Origin: Acetobacter nitrogenifigens DSM 23921 = NBRC 105050
Lineage (GTDB): Bacteria; Pseudomonadota; Alphaproteobacteria; Acetobacterales; Acetobacteraceae
DNA length: 64,000 bases
Direction: 5' to 3'
Assembly (NCBI RefSeq): GCF_000429165.1
Contig: NZ_AUBI01000010.1
Span: 99,836 to 163,835, forward strand
The notes beneath the pieces are model-generated. The model did no database searches and was not told the DNA's origin. It worked only from the letters and a program-made list of their open reading frames with translations. Positions within the stretch are counted from its first letter, which is position 1. Every line of letters begins with the position of its first letter. The translations under genes and the position numbers were made by a program. Shown in pieces: positions 37,781-46,323 of this stretch.

Positions 37781-38529
37781 GCTGAAAACCTCCTCGACTT
37801 CGTCACGTGACTGCGCCCCGGACATTCTATGCCCCGAGGCGCTCAGCCGGATTCTTCGAACGGCTGGCCATGCAGCCCTGTGACGCTCTCCCGTCCACCT
37901 TGCCGTCTGGACAAGGGCGACAGATCGACGGATGGAGCCTCTGGCCGTTGCGATTGGGCAATCGACCGCAAGGGATGTCAAGAAAGATATTTACCGAAAT
38001 GAAAACGTTCATTTTCGGTGCATTCGGCTCAAAAGTTAACCAGTATTCATCTTGCGGCAAGAATGGCGGCTCACGGCGGGCAGCAGGCCGAGCGCAGAAA
38101 ACTTGCTCACGAAAATGCTAGCAAATCGAGCGGCGACAAAAAAACGTCGCTGGAGTGATTCGCCGACAACGCGCCGTACGACGCTCGGTTCAACACGCTA
38201 ACAGCGGTTTGAGCGCGCCCCCGCAGGCGTTCGCCACGCCCCTTCTTCTTCGCGGCGTGCGCCTGCGCATCAGTGCCTGAGGCACAGTTGCGGCAGACCG
38301 AAGCATCGTCCAAATCGGATTTAATCTGGGCCGCGTTGACATGCCTGACGCGTATCGCGCGACAGGATGGGCGCGCTAAACGCCCCCCAAGAAACGACGG
38401 ATGAATAATAACAAATTCATCCCTGAGGCTTACTCGAGAAATGCGAACTCTCGCATAGCTGTGCGAGCAGGACGCCTGCCCGGCGCCAATGCCCACAAGA
38501 AGCTCAACTCTACCGCATCATGCATAATG
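37781..38529. other. Intergenic region between tonB and prfB
   Basis: About 750 bases with no gene I can support. It includes the tonB promoter and the imperfect inverted repeat at 37993-38019. A minus-strand open frame at 38107-38496 (about 129 codons) has no recognisable features. The stretch 38100-38500 is GC-moderate and contains short direct similarities to nothing I recognise. Confidence 0.4.
37993..38019. promoter_or_regulatory. Imperfect palindrome upstream of tonB
   Basis: ACCGAAATGAA, an AACG centre and TTCATTTTCGGT form a near-palindrome of about 27 bp, 213 bp upstream of the tonB start. It is a candidate operator, for example for an iron-responsive regulator, but the sequence is not a clear Fur box. 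Confidence 0.3.
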
Positions 38530-38567
38530 AAAAGGCGCCGCTCGCTAAATGCGAGGGCGCCTTTTTT
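38530..38567 (-). terminator. Intrinsic terminator of prfB
   Basis: AAAAGGCGCC (38530-38539) and GGCGCCTTTT (38556-38565), with a further CTCGC/GCGAG stem inside and one bulged G, form a long hairpin around a TAAAT loop. Flanking A and T runs make it work in both directions. It stands 38 nt past the prfB stop. Confidence 0.88.
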
Positions 38568-38604
38568 GCTTGCGTATCCCAATCTCGGCGAGCGGCAAGA
38601 AGCC

Positions 38605-39736
38605 TTACTGAGCCGAAGCGCTCGCCTCGGATCGTGTGGCGCCGACGCGGGCCGCGAGCGACGCCGCCATGAAGTCGTCGAGCGCTCCGTCGAGCACCGC
38701 GTCGGGATTGCCCTTTTCGACGCCAGTCCGCAGATCCTTGACCATCTGATACGGTGCCAGAACGTAGGACCGGATTTGATGCCCCCAGCCGATATCGGTC
38801 TTCGCCGCCTCGGTCTGCGCCGCCGCAGCCTCCCGGCGCTGCAACTCGGCTTCGTACATACGCGCCTTCAGCATCCCCATCGCGGTCGCCCGGTTCCGGT
38901 GCTGCGACCGATCCGTCTGACAGGCGACGATGATTCCCGTCGGGATATGCGTGATGCGGATGGCGGATTCCGTCTTGTTGACGTGCTGTCCGCCGGCGCC
39001 GGATGCGCGGAACGTGTCGACTTTAAGATCCGCTTCGTTGATCTCGATCTCGATCGTATCGTCGACTACCGGATACACCCAGACGGATGCGAACGACGTC
39101 TGCCGACGCGCAGCGGCGTCAAACGGGGAAATACGCACCAGACGATGCACTCCCGCCTCCGTCTTGAGCCAGCCATAAGCGTTCGGGCCGCTCACCTGCA
39201 TGGTCACGGATTTCAGGCCAGCCTGCTCGCCTTCGGAGCTTTCCATGATGGTGATCTTGTAGCCATGAGCCTCTGACCAGCGCGAGTACATCCGCAGGAT
39301 CATCTCGGCCCAGTCCTGAGCCTCGGTGCCGCCTGCGCCTGCGTTGATTTCGAGGTAGCAGTCATTAGCATCAGCTTCGCCGGACAGCAGACTTTCGGTC
39401 TCACGACGTTTCGCCTCTTCCGCAAGGCGGCGCAACGTCGCCATCGCTTCCGCCACCAGATCGGCGTCGCCTTCCTCTTCGGCCATCGCCACCAGCTCGA
39501 CCGTGTCGGCGACTTCGCCTTCCAGCTTCTGCACGCCCTCAACCTGATTGGCGAGCAACGTGCGCTCGCGCATCAGCTTCTGCGCCGCCTCGGCGTCATT
39601 CCACAGGTCAGGATCTTCGGCGCGGTTATTCAGTTCGGCCAGACGGCCCTGTGCGACATCCCAGTCAAAGATGCCTCCTCAGCAGCGCGACCGACTGCTT
39701 GATCTGTTCGTTGAGAGCTTCCGTCTCGGCGGACAT
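38605..39736 (-). CDS. prfB: Peptide chain release factor 2 with programmed +1 frameshift
   Basis: RF2 releases nascent peptides at UGA and UAA. Translation starts at the ATG at 39734-39736, giving a 23-residue leader (MSAETEALNEQIKQSVALLR RHL), then reaches the in-frame UGA at 39665-39667. A +1 shift at CTT TGA C, aided by an AGGAGG three bases upstream, joins it to the main frame. The product is about 376 residues. The main frame begins DWDVAQGRLAELNN and contains GGQHVNKTESAIRITHIPTG, the GGQ catalytic motif of release factors, with the RF2 SPF-type recognition segment in ISPFDAAARRQTSF. The arrangement autoregulates RF2. The gene is its own unit, ending at a terminator. Confidence 0.95.
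39664..39679 (-). promoter_or_regulatory. prfB: RF2 programmed +1 frameshift site
   Basis: Minus strand: AGGAGG (39674-39679), spacer CAT, slippery CTT (39668-39670), stop TGA (39665-39667), then C (39664). This is the classic RF2 recoding signal: low RF2 stalls the ribosome at UGA and raises shifting, making more RF2. Confidence 0.95.
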
Positions 39737-39773
39737 GACGACCGAACTCCGTCTCGGGATTACAGGACCGGCC

Positions 39774-42767
39774 TCAATACAGGCCGCCCATGCCAATGTC
39801 ACCCCCGGCGGGCTGAGAAGGCGCCGCAGGGCGAGCCTCAGTTCCCGCAGCCTGAGCCGCACCCGGTTGAGGCCGCGCCGGACTGCCGCCCGTCTCGACC
39901 ATGTCGGATTCGGAATCAGGCAGGTTCTCCGCGCCCGTGTCCGCAGCCGTGAGGGCGCCCGCATCGGCCGCGCTGGCGAAGCTGGCGCTCTGGCCCGGAA
40001 TCTGATCGTTCTTGAAGGCGTCGATGGCGACCCCGCGCCCGGTGTCGTAACGCACCAGCGTCACCCCTTCCGGGGCCCGGAAGTCGAGCTTCGGTCGATC
40101 TGCGAGCGAAGCCTTCATGATCCGATTCCAGATCGGTCCGGCGATGGCGCCGCCCGTCTCGTTCTTGCCTATGGATTGCGGCGTGTCGAAACCGATCCAG
40201 ACGACTGTGACCAGATCCGCCGAATATCCGGCGAACCATGCATCGTTGAAATCCTGACTCGTGCCGGTCTTGCCCGCGATCGGGTGATCGATCCCCGCCC
40301 CGGCGGCGACGCCGGTGCCGCGGCGGATCACATCCTGCATCATCGTGGTGATCTGGAAGGCGCTGTCGGCGCTGGCGATCCTCTTACGACCGTCCACGAG
40401 CGCCGGAAGAGCGTCTCGTCCGGGCGGGACGATCGGCGGCGGCGCCTGCGATGCGTCCGGTTTGGCTGGTTGTGCTGCATCAGGAGCCGTCGTCGCTGGG
40501 CCTTCTGCCCCAGCCTGATCCTGCCCGGCCGAGGGAAAGACTGCGTCCGGCTGCGCGTCGACCGGAGCCGCATCGGGCGTCGCGGTCGAAAGCGCAAGAC
40601 CCTCCGGCCGCCAGATCACGTGCCCGTCGCGGTCCTGCACATCGTCGATGAGCGTCGGCGTCACTTTTCGCCCGCCATTGGCGATGGTCGCATACGCGCC
40701 AGCCTCCCGCAGCACCGTCGTCTCAACGGCGCCCAACGCCGCCGGAAGGACATGCGGCATGGACTGAACAAGGCCGATATTGGTCGCGAGATCGGCGACC
40801 GTTTTAATGCCTATATGCGCGGCAAGCCGGATCGTCACCAGATTGCGGGATTCGCGAAGCGCATCATGCAGCGTCGTCGGTCCCCAGAAATCTTTTTCGT
40901 AATTGCTCGGGTGCCAGGAGCCATAAGAGACTGCCGAATCATCGAAAGTCTGCGAGGGCGATATCCCCTGCTCCATCGCGTCCAGATAGACGAATGGCTT
41001 GAACGATGAGCCCGGCTGACGCAGCGCCTGCGTCGCGCGATTGAACTGCGATGCGGCGAACGACCAGCCGCCGACGATCGCCAACACACGCCCCGTCCGC
41101 GCGTCCATGGTCACCGCAGCGCCTTCGATCTGCGGAACCTGCCTTAGCGCGACATGCGCCGCGTCGTCAGCCTGCGGTTCGATCATCAACACGTCGCCCG
41201 CACGCAGGGCGCGGTAATTTCTTATCCAGCCGAGATCCTTGGCGAGCAGGGTCGCGCGACGGGGCTCGCCAAGGGCGCCGCCCTCAACCCATCCGACCGC
41301 CCCGGTCGTCGGGTCAAGCACCACCGCCAGCCGCCACTGCTCCAGCATGCCCGCGGGCGCGGCCATCGTTCCCAGACGCGCCGACCACGTAGCCTCGTCG
41401 GTCGAACCGCCACGTCCCCCGACGCCGTCGAGATGACCGACGGCACCGCGCCAGCCGCCGTGAGACCGGTCATACGCCATCAGCCCTTCGCGTAGCGCTT
41501 CGGTCGCCTGATTCTGGGTCGTCGGATCAAGACTGGTGTGAACGTCCAGTCCCCCGCGCATCGTCTGCTCGACGCCATAGCGTTCGATCAGTTCACGCCG
41601 AACTTCCTCCCCATACCATTCCGATCCCGGGATCGGTCCGGGGCGGTGGTAGTCACGCGGAATCAACGGTTCCTGGATCGCCGCCTGGGTCGCGTCCGGG
41701 CTCAGCCAGCCCAGTTCGCGCATACGTTCGAGCACCCAGTTCCTGCGTCCACGCGCGGCGTCGGGAAAACGATGCGGATTATAATTCGTGGGCGATTTCG
41801 GCAAAGCCGCCAGAAACGCCGCTTCAGCGTCGTCAAGCTGATCCAGCGGTTTGGCGAAATAAGCCTGCGCGGCGGCGCCTATGCCGTAGGCGCCTTCGCC
41901 GAGATAGATCTCGTTGAGATAGATTTCGAGAATCTTTTCCTTCGGCAGCACCTGCTCGATACGGATCGCGAGCAGCGCCTCTTTCGCCTTCCGCTCCATC
42001 GACACTGCGTTCGACCCGAGCAGCATGACGCGCGCCACCTGCTGCGTAATGGTCGAAGCGCCGAGCGGCCGACGGCCCTTACCCCGGGTCATGTCGGTCA
42101 GACCAGCGCGCAGGATCGCCAGAGGGTCTACGCCGCCGTGGGTCCAGAACTTCTGATCTTCGGCCGCCAGAAAGGCGTTCTTCACCCTGTCCGGAATCGC
42201 CTCGTACGGCACGAAGATACGCCGCTCTGAGGCGAGTTCCGCGATAAGGCGGTCATCGCCGGAATAAAGTCGGCTCATCACCGGAGGCTGGTAGGATTTC
42301 AGCCCCTCCACCGTTGGCAGATCTGCGACCAGCCCGGCGTATTTGCTCCACGCGACGATCCCTGCGGCGCCGACGCCCAGAAGAATAATCGCGCTCGCCA
42401 TGCCCAGCGCCCTGCGCCACTGCCGAAAACGCGGACGACGCGGCGGCCCACCGCCAAGCCAGCGCCCCCCGCCCGAACCGCCCCCGGAGCCGCCGGAACC
42501 ACTACCCGCCGCACGTCGGGAAGAGTCGCTCGACGCTCCCAATCGGTCGGCGCCACGTCCTCCCGCATTCAGACCACCGACGCCCTGTCCACCTTCCGAA
42601 TGCAGGATGTCGGACCAGGCCTGCGCCGTGTATCCCGCGAATACGGGAAGGCGAATGCCTGCGGCAAGCCAGCGGGCGGCTGTGGGGATCACCCCGCCGC
42701 CCGACCAGCCGTCGGGACGGAAGAATGCGGCAGGCAATCGGGAGGCAAAAAACAGGCGAGGCGTCAT
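39774..42767 (-). CDS. Penicillin-binding protein 1A
   Basis: A bifunctional class A PBP of 997 residues. A cytoplasmic Gly-rich region of about 110 residues (SGSGGSGGGSGGG near residue 90) precedes the anchor at residues 120-140. The glycosyltransferase domain has EDQKFWTHGG (203-212) and GASTITQQVARVMLLG. The transpeptidase domain has SSFKPF (SxxK), an SRN and KTGTS motif. A linker and a Pro/Ala-rich C-terminal tail follow. It polymerises and crosslinks peptidoglycan. The long N-terminal extension is larger than in many relatives, though class A PBPs of alphaproteobacteria vary here. Starts ATG at 42765-42767. Confidence 0.95.
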   Translation of the reverse strand: MTPRLFFASRLPAAFFRPDGWSGGGVIPTAARWLAAGIRLPVFAGYTAQAWSDILHSEGGQGVGGLNAGGRGADRLGASSDSSRRAAGSGSGGSGGGSGGGRWLGGGPPRRPRFRQWRRALGMASAIILLGVGAAGIVAWSKYAGLVADLPTVEGLKSYQPPVMSRLYSGDDRLIAELASERRIFVPYEAIPDRVKNAFLAAEDQKFWTHGGVDPLAILRAGLTDMTRGKGRRPLGASTITQQVARVMLLGSNAVSMERKAKEALLAIRIEQVLPKEKILEIYLNEIYLGEGAYGIGAAAQAYFAKPLDQLDDAEAAFLAALPKSPTNYNPHRFPDAARGRRNWVLERMRELGWLSPDATQAAIQEPLIPRDYHRPGPIPGSEWYGEEVRRELIERYGVEQTMRGGLDVHTSLDPTTQNQATEALREGLMAYDRSHGGWRGAVGHLDGVGGRGGSTDEATWSARLGTMAAPAGMLEQWRLAVVLDPTTGAVGWVEGGALGEPRRATLLAKDLGWIRNYRALRAGDVLMIEPQADDAAHVALRQVPQIEGAAVTMDARTGRVLAIVGGWSFAASQFNRATQALRQPGSSFKPFVYLDAMEQGISPSQTFDDSAVSYGSWHPSNYEKDFWGPTTLHDALRESRNLVTIRLAAHIGIKTVADLATNIGLVQSMPHVLPAALGAVETTVLREAGAYATIANGGRKVTPTLIDDVQDRDGHVIWRPEGLALSTATPDAAPVDAQPDAVFPSAGQDQAGAEGPATTAPDAAQPAKPDASQAPPPIVPPGRDALPALVDGRKRIASADSAFQITTMMQDVIRRGTGVAAGAGIDHPIAGKTGTSQDFNDAWFAGYSADLVTVVWIGFDTPQSIGKNETGGAIAGPIWNRIMKASLADRPKLDFRAPEGVTLVRYDTGRGVAIDAFKNDQIPGQSASFASAADAGALTAADTGAENLPDSESDMVETGGSPARPQPGAAQAAGTEARPAAPSQPAGGDIGMGGLY

Positions 42768-43175
42768 GGCGGCTGTCTAGCATCCTCACGGTCAGCCGTC
42801 GCCCCCCGCGCAACCGCCATCCTCGCTGGCGGGCGACGCCGTCGGATAACGGCATAGGGCGGGGCAGCGGCCGTAATTCGTATCAGTTGTCTTCTGAACC
42901 GATGGTAAGGCGCATTTGTGGCGGCGTCGCCAACTGTGAAGATCCGCCTTGCAATTAAAGAGCTCTTAATCGCCCTTGCTCGCTCAGCACGCCGAAAGAT
43001 GGGTCTCCTGCAGCGGAAATCGGGGCTCTCAGGTGATCTTCCGACGAGCGCTACGCGGGCCGCCACCACCAATCGTCGCAGCCGCCGTTCATTCGGTTTA
43101 GCCTTACCCGGACGACGCCTCTCGAAAGCCCCGTGGGGCATCGCTCAAGTCACATTTGGCCTTGGACGGCTGACC
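42768..43175. other. Intergenic region between PBP1A and glutathione peroxidase genes
   Basis: About 400 bases without a supported gene. Open frames on both strands here look like GC-driven noise. The PBP1A promoter should lie in it. Many alphaproteobacteria have an amidase gene upstream of PBP1A; none is visible. Confidence 0.4.
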
Positions 43176-43658
43176 TCAATGATCGAGCACGAGCCGCGCC
43201 GCGGCCTCCCGCACGCGGCGTGAGTCGGGGGACGAGATGCTGGAGAACCAGTTCGTCAAGCGTCCCTGACGATCGATCAGATATTTGAAGAAATTCCACC
43301 GCGGACGCGCCAGAAATCCACCCTGCTCCGCCAGCCAGCGAAACAGGGGAGTCGCGTCGCGTCCACGCACATGGGCTTTCTCCGTCATGGGGAAGCTGAC
43401 CCCATAATTGCGGGAGCAGAAAGTCGCGATTTCCTTCCCACCTCCCGGCTCCTGATCGCCGAAATCGTTACTGGGCACGCCGATCACGATCAACTCCCGG
43501 TCCATTTCGGACCAGAGAGCCTGCAATCCTTCATACTGGGGCGTGAAGCCGCACTTGGAGGCAGTGTTCACGATCAATAACGGCTTTCCACGCCACGCGG
43601 CGAAATCGACGGTACCCCCTTCGAGTCCGGGCATGCTGAAATCATAGGCGCACTGCAT
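43176..43658 (-). CDS. Glutathione peroxidase family protein
   Basis: A 160-residue thiol peroxidase of the glutathione peroxidase/BtuE family, which reduces peroxides using thioredoxin or glutathione. The catalytic Cys36 lies in NTASKCGFTPQYEGL, and the conserved FPMTEKAHVRG and WNFFKYLIDRQG follow. I chose the ATG at 43656-43658 with a GAGGGA ribosome-binding site; an open frame extends upstream without support. It lies alone between PBP1A and the nucleoside transporter gene. Confidence 0.92.
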   Translation of the reverse strand: MQCAYDFSMPGLEGGTVDFAAWRGKPLLIVNTASKCGFTPQYEGLQALWSEMDRELIVIGVPSNDFGDQEPGGGKEIATFCSRNYGVSFPMTEKAHVRGRDATPLFRWLAEQGGFLARPRWNFFKYLIDRQGRLTNWFSSISSPDSRRVREAAARLVLDH

Positions 43659-43951
43659 GGTCGTTCCCTCGCAACTTCCGGCCTCATCACGGCGAGCGCC
43701 GAATTTCATCGCAGACTGGTCTTGAAACGTCGCACGACGCTTCCTGCGTCGAAGGACGATCGCCGAACCCGTCACATGCGCGAGTCGCTTGCGAAACCGT
43801 CGGTTATCGGTCCCGAATCCGCGTGATCGCGCCCTGCCCTAGCCCTGCCTCGCCTGCCACGATTTGTCGAGAGCCTGCAGATGCGGCACTGGACAGCCCG
43901 GCGCGAGCGGACAAGACTCGTCGCGACATCGACACGAACCGGGATGCAGGC

Positions 43952-45238
43952 ATGATTTTGCGCGGCTTGGCGGGAGTAGCGCTTCTGCTTGCGATTGGAC
44001 TGGCCTTCTCAACGAATCGCAGCGCGATCCGGTTGCGCCCTGTCATCGCCGCTCTGGCGACGCAGATCGGAATTGGCGCGATCGTCCTGTTCGTGCCTCC
44101 GGGACGCATCGCGCTTCACGCCGTCTCGACAGTCGTGGGGCAGGTTCTCTCCTGCGGCGCGCAAGGCTCCGCGTTTCTGTTCGGAGCGCTGGTCAGCCCG
44201 AAAATGGGGGATGTGTTCCCCGGCGAAGGTTTCATCTTCGCCTTTCAGGTCCTGCCGGAAATCATCTATGTCAGCGCGCTCATCGCGGTGCTCTATCATT
44301 TCGGAATTATGCAGCGCCTTGCCGAGGTGATCGGTTTTGCGGTCAGCAAGCTCATCGGCGTCTCGATCGCGCAATCCTTCTCCGCCGTCATCACCATATT
44401 CGTCGGCCAGAGCGAAATGCCCGTCGCGATCGCTCCCTATCTGTCGCGTCTCACACGGGCGGAAATGTTCGCTGTGATGTGCAGCGGCACCGCTTCGGTG
44501 ACGGGCTCCGTTCTCGCCGGTTACGCAGCGCTTGGCGTGCCCATGGATTATCTGCTCGCGGCGTCGTTCATGGCCATTCCCGGCGGCCTTCTGTTCGCGC
44601 AGATTCTGATGCCGGAGACCGAAACGCCGCTCATCGTCGACATGCGCGACACCTCATCCGCCTCAACCACGACCGGGAACGCCCTGGAGGATGCTCCGGG
44701 GGGCGCGACTTCCAACGTGTTCGAGGCGATAGCGAACGGCACCGCCGCAGGCACACGGGTCGCGGTGGCGGTGGGCGCAACGGTGATCGCCTTCGTCGGG
44801 CTGATCGCGCTTCTGGATCGGACGCTGGGGGCCGCCGGGCATGCGCTGCATATCGGCGGAACGCTTTCCCTGTCCGGATTGCTGGGGGAGGTTTTCGCGC
44901 CTCTCGCGTGGCTGATCGGAACGTCGTGGCATGATTCAGGCGTCGTAGGCACGCTGATCGGCCAGAAAACCGCCTTCAACGAATTCGTCGCCTATGGCTC
45001 CCTCGCCCCGCACCTCCACACGGGAGATCTTGAACCCCGCAGCATCGCCATCGCATCCTTCGCCCTTTGCGGTTTCTCAAACGTATCCTCCATCGGCATC
45101 CTGATCGGCGCCTTCAGCAGCGTCATCCCTGAGCGCAAGGCTTTCGTCTGCCGCATGGGCGCGCGTGCGGTTCTGGCGGGGTGCCTCTCCAATCTGACGA
45201 GCGCGGTCATCGCAGGACTGTTCATAAGCACGCCGTGA
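43952..45238 (+). CDS. Nucleoside transporter, NupC/CNT family
   Basis: A 428-residue membrane protein, a concentrative nucleoside transporter driven by protons or sodium. Hydrophobic segments run throughout (ALLLAIGLAF, ATQIGIGAIVLFV, FIFAFQVLPEIIYVSALIA). VGQSEMPVAIAPYLSRLTRAEMF and CSGTASVTGSVLAGYAALG are the NupC signature, and NEFVAYGSL near the end is the usual C-terminal motif. I chose the ATG at 43952; an open frame extends upstream to 43823. Probably takes up nucleosides from outside. Confidence 0.93.
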   Translation: MILRGLAGVALLLAIGLAFSTNRSAIRLRPVIAALATQIGIGAIVLFVPPGRIALHAVSTVVGQVLSCGAQGSAFLFGALVSPKMGDVFPGEGFIFAFQVLPEIIYVSALIAVLYHFGIMQRLAEVIGFAVSKLIGVSIAQSFSAVITIFVGQSEMPVAIAPYLSRLTRAEMFAVMCSGTASVTGSVLAGYAALGVPMDYLLAASFMAIPGGLLFAQILMPETETPLIVDMRDTSSASTTTGNALEDAPGGATSNVFEAIANGTAAGTRVAVAVGATVIAFVGLIALLDRTLGAAGHALHIGGTLSLSGLLGEVFAPLAWLIGTSWHDSGVVGTLIGQKTAFNEFVAYGSLAPHLHTGDLEPRSIAIASFALCGFSNVSSIGILIGAFSSVIPERKAFVCRMGARAVLAGCLSNLTSAVIAGLFISTP

Positions 45239-45483
45239 AGCGTAAAAAGACGCTCAGGCGCGCGCCACGCACGTGACATCGTTTGGACGGTCGAAGCCTG
45301 CGGGGGGAATGATCGTCTCGAACATTGCGTCCAATCAATGCGCAGCGAAACGCTCAGGGCTATCGAAGATCATGCATGCAGACCGTTGCGCACGCGCCTG
45401 AAAATGGCTTCATTGCAACCGACGCACCGGATTGAGTCGTGTCCATGATCGATTGCGCATACTCGATGAGCAGGAGTTACGTC

Positions 45484-45984
45484 ATGTCCCGACACACGAA
45501 AATTGCAGTCCTGGCGGCGCTGTGCGGTCTCGCCCTCGCTACAGGCGAAGCGGCTGCGGCAAGTGTCGATGCGGCGACACAACCTGGCGCGGATTCCGAC
45601 CGGCTCGTCTTTCAGGTCCACAGCGCCAATCTGGGTCCCGGATACGCCTGGGGCCAGGGCATCCTTCATTACAAGGGCGCTGACTACAAAATCTCCGTCA
45701 GCGGCGGTGGCGCCCCGGCGCTTGGTTACTCGAAATCATGCGCGGAGGGCAGCGTCGCCAATCTCGGGTCGGCCAACGATTTCGACAGCACGTTCTGGGC
45801 TGTGGACGCTGAAGCTACAGCGGGGGGCGGATCGGGGGTCATGGCGCTGGAGAACGCCAAGGGCGTTGAATTGCGCCTCACGACTCACACGCATGGAGTG
45901 CGTCTGTCCGCCGAAGCATCGCGGTTGCGGTTTCGTGTGCTTGGCAAATCGACACAGGGCGTCAGCAGCATCCGTTGCTCCTGA
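45484..45984 (+). CDS. Exported protein of unknown function
   Basis: A 166-residue exported protein with a signal peptide (KIAVLAALCGLALATGEAAA). The mature part begins with acidic and Gly-rich sequence and has GILHYKGADYKISVSGGGAPA and DFDSTFWAVDAEATAGGGSGVMALENAKGVELRL. It reads like small conserved periplasmic proteins with a 'YKG-DY-VSG' core, but I cannot name a family. Two Cys residues near the middle and end may form a disulfide. I chose the ATG at 45484 with AGGAG 7 nt before it. Confidence 0.6.
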   Translation: MSRHTKIAVLAALCGLALATGEAAAASVDAATQPGADSDRLVFQVHSANLGPGYAWGQGILHYKGADYKISVSGGGAPALGYSKSCAEGSVANLGSANDFDSTFWAVDAEATAGGGSGVMALENAKGVELRLTTHTHGVRLSAEASRLRFRVLGKSTQGVSSIRCS

Positions 45985-46323
45985 CCGCGTCGTTGAGGCG
46001 CGAAAGCCACGCTCGCTCGGCTTTCGCGAAACTCACTGACGGCAAAGCCATCGCGCTGACATCTTCCGTTTTCTCGACCTATGTCGATTCAGTTCCCACA
46101 GACTGCGGCTCATGGAGCAAACGCCGAACGTCAGGGGTTCTGATTGTCACAGAAAATGCGGGCGAAGAAGCAGCCCGCACCGATCGGATGGGATGGCGTT
46201 TCAGACAGTGCCGACCGACCGAGCGCTTGCATCGCCCTGCGCCCGCACCGCGACGTGAACGCCTATTGCGCCATTGACCATGTGGCGTGGCGTCTGCCCT
46301 CTGCGCCGTTTTCGGGATAGGCG
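45985..46323. other. Intergenic region with a strong hairpin
   Basis: Between the exported protein gene and the porin gene, both pointing here. CGCGAAAGCC (45999-46008) pairs perfectly with GGCTTTCGCG (46019-46028), a 10-bp stem 15 nt past the stop of the exported protein gene; likely its terminator. No T tract. The rest shows nothing recognisable. Confidence 0.45.

Noticed and set aside
38107..38496. 129-codon minus-strand frame between tonB and prfB
   Set aside because: No recognisable feature, no ribosome-binding site, mixed composition.
39574..39736. prfB as a frameshifted pseudogene
   Set aside because: The break lies exactly at CTT TGA C with AGGAGG upstream, the known recoding signal, so the gene is intact.
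39651..41009. 452-codon plus-strand frame across PBP1A
   Set aside because: Antisense to PBP1A and compositionally artefactual.
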